This document shows positions 59,201 through 64,000 of a DNA stretch of 64,000 bases, one piece after another. The position numbers were made by a program, and so were the translations under genes. Source of the DNA: Hydrogenovibrio sp. JE_KL2 (GTDB lineage: Bacteria > Pseudomonadota > Gammaproteobacteria > Thiomicrospirales > Thiomicrospiraceae). The stretch's first letter is position 1, and the number at the start of each line of letters is the position of its first letter. The notes beneath the pieces were generated by a model. It was not told where the DNA came from, ran no database searches, and saw nothing but the letters and a program-made list of their open reading frames with translations. The stretch spans positions 248,001 through 312,000 of the forward strand of contig NZ_WBJR01000001.1 of the NCBI RefSeq assembly GCF_009296185.1, written 5' to 3'.

Positions 59201-60967
59201 ATGAGTCATGAAACGCTTCGTCAGATAGAAACCAAATTACAATCACTCTATCCTGAGAAAGAGGCGGCTTATGCTTATCAGCGTATTGTAGAAATGATGG
59301 AGGCCTTTCCTAAATCAAATTTCGAAGGAGAGCGCTGGAGTCAGGAAGATGCGTTGTTGATTACCTATGGTGATACTTTCCTACAAGAAGATTTAGCACC
59401 ACTGGAAACGTTGAAGAAGTTTTTGCAGACGCATATCAAAGACGCCATCAATACGGTTCATATCCTGCCGTTTTTCCCTTACAGCTCGGATGATGGTTTT
59501 TCGGTTATTGACTACAAAATGGTCGACCCGGATTTGGGCGATTGGGAACACGTTGAAGGCCTGAAGGAAGCCTATGATTTGATGTTCGATTTCGTTGTGA
59601 ATCACGTCTCCCGAGAAAGCTTGTGGTTTACCGACTATAAGGCGGATAGAGAACCTTACAATCGCTTCTTTATTGAAATGGAAGGTCATGAAGATGTTTC
59701 TCAAGTAACGCGCCCAAGAAACTCGCCGCTTCTGGTTCCTGCCTATACGCATCGTGGGCGTAAGATGGTTTGGGCGACTTTCAGCGCCGACCAAATCGAC
59801 CTAAACTTCAAGGAAGTCGAAGTCTTGATCAAGATGATCGAAGTGCTTCTGATGTATCTGGAGAAAGGCGCTCGCTTGATTCGTTTGGATGCCATTGCTT
59901 TCTTGTGGAAAGAGTTGGGAAGCAACTGTATTCACTTGCCGCAAACCCATACCGCCGTGAAATTGTTTCGGGATATTATGTCCGTGGTACGCCCTGAAGC
60001 CATTATGCTGACAGAGACCAATGTACCCCATCAGGAAAATCTGTCCTATTTCGGCAATCAGGATGAAGCACACATGGTGTACCAGTTTGCCTTGGCGCCC
60101 TTGGTGCTGCATGCGCTGCATCGTGGTGACGGGCAGTATCTGACGCAATGGGCGAGCGAGTTGGGGGAACCGCCAAAGGGTTGTACTTTCCTGAACTTCA
60201 CTGCCTCGCATGACGGTATTGGTGTGCGCCCCATTGAAGGTATTTTGCCCAAACGTGAAGTGGATGATTTGATTACCGGCATGCACCGTTTAGGTGGGTT
60301 CGTGTCTATGAAAAGTAACCCGGATGGTACGGAAAGCCCTTATGAAATCAATATTGCGCTATTCAGTGCTTTCCGCGAAACGCATAAGTCAAACGGGCCG
60401 GATCAATGGCAGGTAGATCGCTTTATTTGTTCTCAGAATATTATGATGACATTGCAAGGTATTCCTGCATTTTATGTCCACAGTTTGGTGGCGACACCGA
60501 ATGATTTGGACGGGGTTGAGAAAACCGGACGAACGCGTTCCATTAACCGTCGTAAGTGGGACTATGAATATCTTCAGGCATTGATTGAAAGTGGCAGAAC
60601 CTCTAATGCCGAGGTTATCAAACGTCTGACGAATATTCTGCAAAGACGTAAAAAACACAAAGCTTTCCATCCAGATACGCCGCAAAAAATTGTTGATCTG
60701 GGGAGTGATTTCTTTGCGTTATGGCGAGATGGCGAGGGTTTGGTTTTCCCATTGTTGGCAATTCATAACCTGACGAATGACATCAAGATATTGAACCTGT
60801 CTGAGATAGCCGGCATAGAACGTCACAACTACTGGGTAAACCTATTGTACAACCAAGGGGTAGCCAGCCAGGAAGAGAAGTATGTGATTCAGCCTTATCA
60901 ATCCGTTTGGTTGATGCCGGAGTCCATTGATAGTGTTTCCGCCTTGTGGGCACCGTTTACACCTTAG
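59201..60967 (+). CDS. GH13_18 sugar phosphorylase, probable glucosylglycerate phosphorylase
   Basis: 588 residues, sucrose-phosphorylase-like TIM barrel. The nucleophile Asp is in ARLIRLDAIAFLWKE, the acid/base Glu in MLTETNVPHQEN, and FLNFTASHDGIGVRPIEG carries the transition-state Asp region. Subfamily GH13_18 includes sucrose, sucrose-6-phosphate and glucosylglycerate phosphorylases. The neighbouring synthase and phosphatase point to glucosylglycerate: phosphorolysis gives glucose 1-phosphate and glycerate. The substrate is inferred from context. Confidence 0.85.
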   Translation: MSHETLRQIETKLQSLYPEKEAAYAYQRIVEMMEAFPKSNFEGERWSQEDALLITYGDTFLQEDLAPLETLKKFLQTHIKDAINTVHILPFFPYSSDDGFSVIDYKMVDPDLGDWEHVEGLKEAYDLMFDFVVNHVSRESLWFTDYKADREPYNRFFIEMEGHEDVSQVTRPRNSPLLVPAYTHRGRKMVWATFSADQIDLNFKEVEVLIKMIEVLLMYLEKGARLIRLDAIAFLWKELGSNCIHLPQTHTAVKLFRDIMSVVRPEAIMLTETNVPHQENLSYFGNQDEAHMVYQFALAPLVLHALHRGDGQYLTQWASELGEPPKGCTFLNFTASHDGIGVRPIEGILPKREVDDLITGMHRLGGFVSMKSNPDGTESPYEINIALFSAFRETHKSNGPDQWQVDRFICSQNIMMTLQGIPAFYVHSLVATPNDLDGVEKTGRTRSINRRKWDYEYLQALIESGRTSNAEVIKRLTNILQRRKKHKAFHPDTPQKIVDLGSDFFALWRDGEGLVFPLLAIHNLTNDIKILNLSEIAGIERHNYWVNLLYNQGVASQEEKYVIQPYQSVWLMPESIDSVSALWAPFTP

Positions 60968-61145
60968 ACCCTTTTGCACCGCTTTAATACACAAATGCAT
61001 AGCCGTGAAGCAAATGTTACAGAATTATTGAGAAAAAATGATTTCAAAAAGTCTAAAAAATAGTTAAGTTGTTGAATTTAAATAGCTATTAGATTTTAGG
61101 CATATCGATTGTTATATGATAAGTGTTAAGTTAGAGTGCCTTGCT
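60968..61145. other. Intergenic, AT-rich
   Basis: No gene seen. A possible -10 TATATGAT (about 61111-61118) lies 28 bp before the terminator stem at 61146, so a very short transcript could start here. Confidence 0.3.
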
Positions 61146-61183
61146 CGCACAAAGCGAACGATTGTTTTGTGCGGGATTTTTTT
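61146..61183 (+). terminator. Terminator downstream of the phosphorylase gene
   Basis: CGCACAAA / TTTGTGCG, a perfect 8-bp stem around a 12-nt loop, followed by GGGA and T7. It is 180 bp after the phosphorylase stop. Confidence 0.8.
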
Positions 61184-61190
61184 AACTTAA

Positions 61191-61280
61191 TCAAGAGTTT
61201 ATCTGTTGCGTCTTTTTGAATTTTAAGCGAGGTTCATCTGGACGTTTAATATGCAACGATAGTATCTGTTCTTTAGTCAT
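61191..61280 (-). CDS. Possible 29-residue small protein
   Basis: Reverse-strand frame from ATG 61278-61280 to TGA, preceded directly by GGAGGTAATA (61281-61290), a near-ideal ribosome site. The peptide starts MTKEQILSLHIKRPDEPRL and ends basic (KFKKTQQINS), with no membrane segment. A 6-bp inverted repeat (CATAAT/ATTATG, 61302-61319) lies just upstream and could be an operator. No family is recognised; the evidence is the ribosome site and isolated position. Confidence 0.4.
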   Translation of the reverse strand: MTKEQILSLHIKRPDEPRLKFKKTQQINS

Positions 61281-61406
61281 TATTACCTCCATTGAGCCAT
61301 TCATAATTCCCTCATTATGAGTGGTTTTTTTTCCGCTCGTTTTTACTTCTCAGTGTCTTTTCTGCTTATAAATCGCCGATTTACGTCGGTAATGCGTGCG
61401 AACTGA

Positions 61407-61435
61407 TAGACAAAACTCGGGCTTCTCAGTAAAAT
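61407..61435 (+). promoter_or_regulatory. Promoter of the yebC-family gene
   Basis: TAGACA (61407-61412), 17-bp spacer, TAAAAT (61430-61435), 52 bp before the ATG at 61488. Confidence 0.6.
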
Positions 61436-61487
61436 GCCTGCCCAATTAACCACTAATAATTTTTGATTCGAAAGAGAGTGATATCAG

Positions 61488-62210
61488 ATGGGAAGAGCCT
61501 ATCAAAACCGTAAGGATTCCATGGCAAAGACCTCCAATATGAAAGCGAAGGTCTACTCAAAGTTCAGTAAAGAAATTTACGTTAGCGCCAAAAATGGTGG
61601 GACAGACCCGACGGCTAATTTGGCATTGTCCCATTTGATTGAAAAAGCCAAACAAAACCAAGTACCTGCACACGTTATTGATAAAGCACTAGAAAAGGCT
61701 TCTGGTGCGGGTGGTGAAGATTTCGTAACGGTTCGTTTTGAAGGGTTCGGTCCAGGCGGCTGTATGATGATTGTTGACTGTCTGACCGATAACAACAACC
61801 GTACGTTTGGTGAAGTCAGAGGCGTGTTCAATAAAATCAAAGCGAAGTTGGGTACGCAAGGCACAACTGCCCATATGTTTGACCATTGCGCAGTTTTCGA
61901 GTTTAAGTATGACGATGAAGATGCAGTATTGGAAGCATTGATGGAAGCGGATGTCGATGTCTCTGATGTTGAGTCGGAAGACGGTTTGGTGCGTGTATTG
62001 ACACCACCAACAGAATACTTCAAGGCCAGAACCGCTTTGACGGAAGCTTTCCCTGATGTGACGCTTGAAACGGATGAAATCACATTCATTCCTCAAACCT
62101 ACACTTTGCTACAAGGCGAAGAGTTGGAAACTTTTGAGAAGTTTATGGATTTGTTGAACGACCTAGATGATGTTCAAGAAATCTACCACAACGTTGAAGT
62201 AGAAGATTAA
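61488..62210 (+). CDS. YebC/PmpR family protein (YeeN-like)
   Basis: 240 residues: [21 protein letters not shown] and [25 protein letters not shown] at the N-terminus, [25 protein letters not shown] in the middle. The family binds DNA and/or aids translation of proline stretches; the shorter opening fits YeeN rather than YebC proper. Monocistronic, with its own promoter and an inverted repeat element after the stop. Confidence 0.92.
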   Translation: MGRAYQNRKDSMAKTSNMKAKVYSKFSKEIYVSAKNGGTDPTANLALSHLIEKAKQNQVPAHVIDKALEKASGAGGEDFVTVRFEGFGPGGCMMIVDCLTDNNNRTFGEVRGVFNKIKAKLGTQGTTAHMFDHCAVFEFKYDDEDAVLEALMEADVDVSDVESEDGLVRVLTPPTEYFKARTALTEAFPDVTLETDEITFIPQTYTLLQGEELETFEKFMDLLNDLDDVQEIYHNVEVED

Positions 62211-62233
62211 TCTCAATCTTGTCACTATTTTCA

Positions 62234-62352
62234 CCCCAACCTGGCAGATTTTCTCGACAGTTCTTCGTGTCTCGACTTACCCTTTCAGGCGTCGAGTTCT
62301 TCGTGTCTCGGCTTACCGCTTCGGTTGCATAAAATCTGCCAGGTTGGGGGGC
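62234..62352. repeat. Inverted pair of the 18-bp motif flanking a direct repeat
   Basis: Exact motif in reverse (62234-62252) and forward (62331-62349) orientation, 19-bp perfect arms. The 78 bp between contain two 28-bp direct repeats (62259-62286 and 62295-62322, two mismatches). The whole forms a long stem with large loop between convergent genes. It could serve as a terminator or be a small MITE-like element; no target duplication is obvious. Confidence 0.8.
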
Positions 62353-62407
62353 TTTCGTTCCACTCTCATTAAATCTCTTTAATTCTGTTTAATTCTTTTA
62401 ACAAGCT

Positions 62408-64000
62408 CTAGTCAAAGCTCTTTCCGAAGTAGAAGTAAACCGATTGTTTGCTAGAATTGTGGTATCCATAGGCAAGGTATGCGGGCCCTAAAGGCGTGTT
62501 CATGCCAAGAAAAACGCTGCCAGCCTGCTTGGTTTTATCCAAGTCAATTTTTTCCGGCGAGGTGTAGCTACCGAATACATTCCCGGCTTCCAAGGTAGCG
62601 CCCAGATAAAGTGGAAAGTGAAATACCGAATTACTCTCACCTAACAGGCGGTAGAGGTACTTCAATCGGGTAAAGACGATCTGGTTTCCGATCAACTCGT
62701 TTTGACGAAATCCGGACAATCTCTGGAAACCACCTAAAGTATAAAACTGACTGCTCTCAAAACCGATAGGCCCGTTCATATCGGTGTATTCCGCATAGAA
62801 GTTGAAGGTGTGGCGGTGAAAAGAGCGATAGCTTGAAAGTTTGAAAACGTCAGTGTGACTTTCCAGCGAGGGTTCATATTTGCTGGAAATGCCCGAGAAT
62901 CCATAATACAGCAGGCTACCGGATGTTGGGAAAGCGACTTGGTCAAGCGTGTCATGCGCAAGCCCGACTGTGGTGACGGTTTGGTGATATTTGTCGCTGA
63001 TTTCCTTTGAAGTTTTGTGGCCGATAATCAATTCACCGCTTTCGTAGTAGTATTGGGTGAACAGTCTGTTGTTGGTGGTGAGGTTAACGCCAAGTTCCAA
63101 ACCGGTTTGGGTGCGCTTTTTATCCAAGGCAATGGAGAAGGTACCGAAAGCGTCATTGTTGTAAAGATAGTTTTCTTCCTGGTAGTCGGCAAAAGGTTTG
63201 ACGTAAAAACTTTGTCCTTGGGTAATGGGTTGGTAAAACTCGGTGCGGACATGCTGAATCTCACCGATCTGTAATTCATTTCGCCATTCCGCGCCCAGAT
63301 CGTCCACAGGTTGATAGGTGTGCCTAACGCCTAAATTGAATTGAGTGTCGTCGCCAAGGTTTGAAGCCAGGTTGAATTTAAGTTTAAAGAAATTCGGCCC
63401 CCATTCAGGTTCGGTAGTGTGAATCAGCAACTTTCCCTGTCCTTTATGGTTGATGAAGTCATAACTCACGTTCTTGAAAAAGCCCAAGCCATACAGATAA
63501 GAGAGGTCTGTTTCCAGTCGTGTTCTATCCAGTGGTTGATCAATTTTCTGATGGATGTAACGGAGAACCACGCTGTTAGCAATGCCGGTCTGATTGTCCA
63601 GCGCAATTGTTTTGACTAGCAAAGAATGGCTACGATGTTGGTTAGGTGGGCTGTAGGGTTCCAGTAACGCCAATTTTTTCAGTGCGTCTTCATGTGCGGT
63701 TGCCGCTTGCTCTCCGCGTTCGATAAGTAAGGTGCTTTTGTCAAAATCAGTAGAGGTGAAACCGGTCAAGTCAGGACAAATCAGCACATCTTTCTTTGTG
63801 AGTGTCGAAAGCTGTTGCAAACTGTTGTTTAAGGTCAAACCGGTAATCAATTGGTTAGTGATGTCGACAAAACTTTTGAGTTTGTCTCGCTGTGCTCGCT
63901 CGTCATGTATGTCGGAAACAATGACAATGTCCGCGCCCATTTTGCGTACGACATCAATGGGCGTGTTGTCGGTAATGCCGCCATCCACCAAAAGGTGTTT
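62408..64000 (-). CDS. Patatin-like phospholipase with outer-membrane beta-barrel (5' end outside window)
   Basis: At least 530 residues, open at the right edge. The visible start contains the patatin Asp of the Ser-Asp dyad in LLVDGGITDNTP; the Ser motif lies outside the window. A POTRA-like segment (about 120-200 of the part seen: RYIHQKIDQPLDRTRLETDL) is followed by a 16-strand-type BamA/surface-antigen barrel ending in Phe-Asp (YFYFGKSFD). This is the PlpD/type Vd autotransporter architecture. Confidence 0.88.
   Translation of the reverse strand, partial: KHLLVDGGITDNTPIDVVRKMGADIVIVSDIHDERAQRDKLKSFVDITNQLITGLTLNNSLQQLSTLTKKDVLICPDLTGFTSTDFDKSTLLIERGEQAATAHEDALKKLALLEPYSPPNQHRSHSLLVKTIALDNQTGIANSVVLRYIHQKIDQPLDRTRLETDLSYLYGLGFFKNVSYDFINHKGQGKLLIHTTEPEWGPNFFKLKFNLASNLGDDTQFNLGVRHTYQPVDDLGAEWRNELQIGEIQHVRTEFYQPITQGQSFYVKPFADYQEENYLYNNDAFGTFSIALDKKRTQTGLELGVNLTTNNRLFTQYYYESGELIIGHKTSKEISDKYHQTVTTVGLAHDTLDQVAFPTSGSLLYYGFSGISSKYEPSLESHTDVFKLSSYRSFHRHTFNFYAEYTDMNGPIGFESSQFYTLGGFQRLSGFRQNELIGNQIVFTRLKYLYRLLGESNSVFHFPLYLGATLEAGNVFGSYTSPEKIDLDKTKQAGSVFLGMNTPLGPAYLAYGYHNSSKQSVYFYFGKSFD

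Overview
The window reads as chromosome of a motile, flagellated gammaproteobacterium. Gene order (nadB / rseC-mucD-lepA-lepB-rnc-era-recO-pdxJ-acpS; fliOPQR-flhBA-flhF-flhG-fliA-cheYZA; gcvTHP; ftsK-lolA-rarA-crcB-serS) and protein style fit the sulfur-oxidising Thiomicrospira / Hydrogenovibrio / Thiomicrorhabdus group. The genus is an inference from memory of these families, not from a database comparison.

Layout. 1-4.7 kb: edge of a DUF5610 gene, prfB with its programmed +1 frameshift, lysS, ygfZ. 4.8-15.5 kb: a cheW, nadB, then the long rseC-to-acpS housekeeping operon; rpoE-rseA-rseB are missing from their usual place. 15.5-34.1 kb: flagellar export genes fliO-flhA, regulators flhF/flhG/fliA, the main chemotaxis set cheY-cheZ-cheA-cheW, a reverse-strand operon fliK-cheW-cheY-STAS-flhB-like, then cheR, cheB and a cytoplasm-facing chemoreceptor. 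Sigma-54-type promoter matches precede cheA and the receptor. 34-48.5 kb: small membrane protein, NIF3-like protein, FKBP isomerase, trxB, ftsK, lolA, rarA, crcB, the glycine-cleavage operon, serS. 48.6-51.6 kb: tRNA-Ser(UGA), tRNA-Arg(ACG) and an AT-rich island. 51.7-61 kb: c-di-GMP genes (GGDEF, EAL), thpR, an ANTAR regulator, a sensor-like membrane protein and a three-gene set for making and recycling glucosylglycerate. 61-64 kb: yebC family gene and a patatin/outer-membrane beta-barrel gene running off the edge.

The most unusual element is the island beside tRNA-Arg. It carries a SLATT membrane protein and a reverse transcriptase overlapping by ATGA, and is closed on the far side by a decayed copy of the tRNA-Arg 3' end, as if an element had integrated there. 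The reverse transcriptase contains 21 perfect copies of a 6-bp unit in frame between catalytic motifs A and B, giving a 42-residue Thr-Gly run. A series of five short perfect hairpins lies upstream of the operon, a plausible RT-associated non-coding RNA. SLATT-RT pairs are known or suspected phage-defence modules.

The second unusual feature is a dispersed 18-bp motif, AAAATCT(G/A)CCAGGTTGGG, with about ten exact or one-mismatch copies in this window. It occurs both as inverted intergenic pairs at gene ends and inside coding sequences (fliO, cheB, rarA, thpR). That distribution resembles DNA uptake sequences of Neisseria and Haemophilus more than a mobile repeat.
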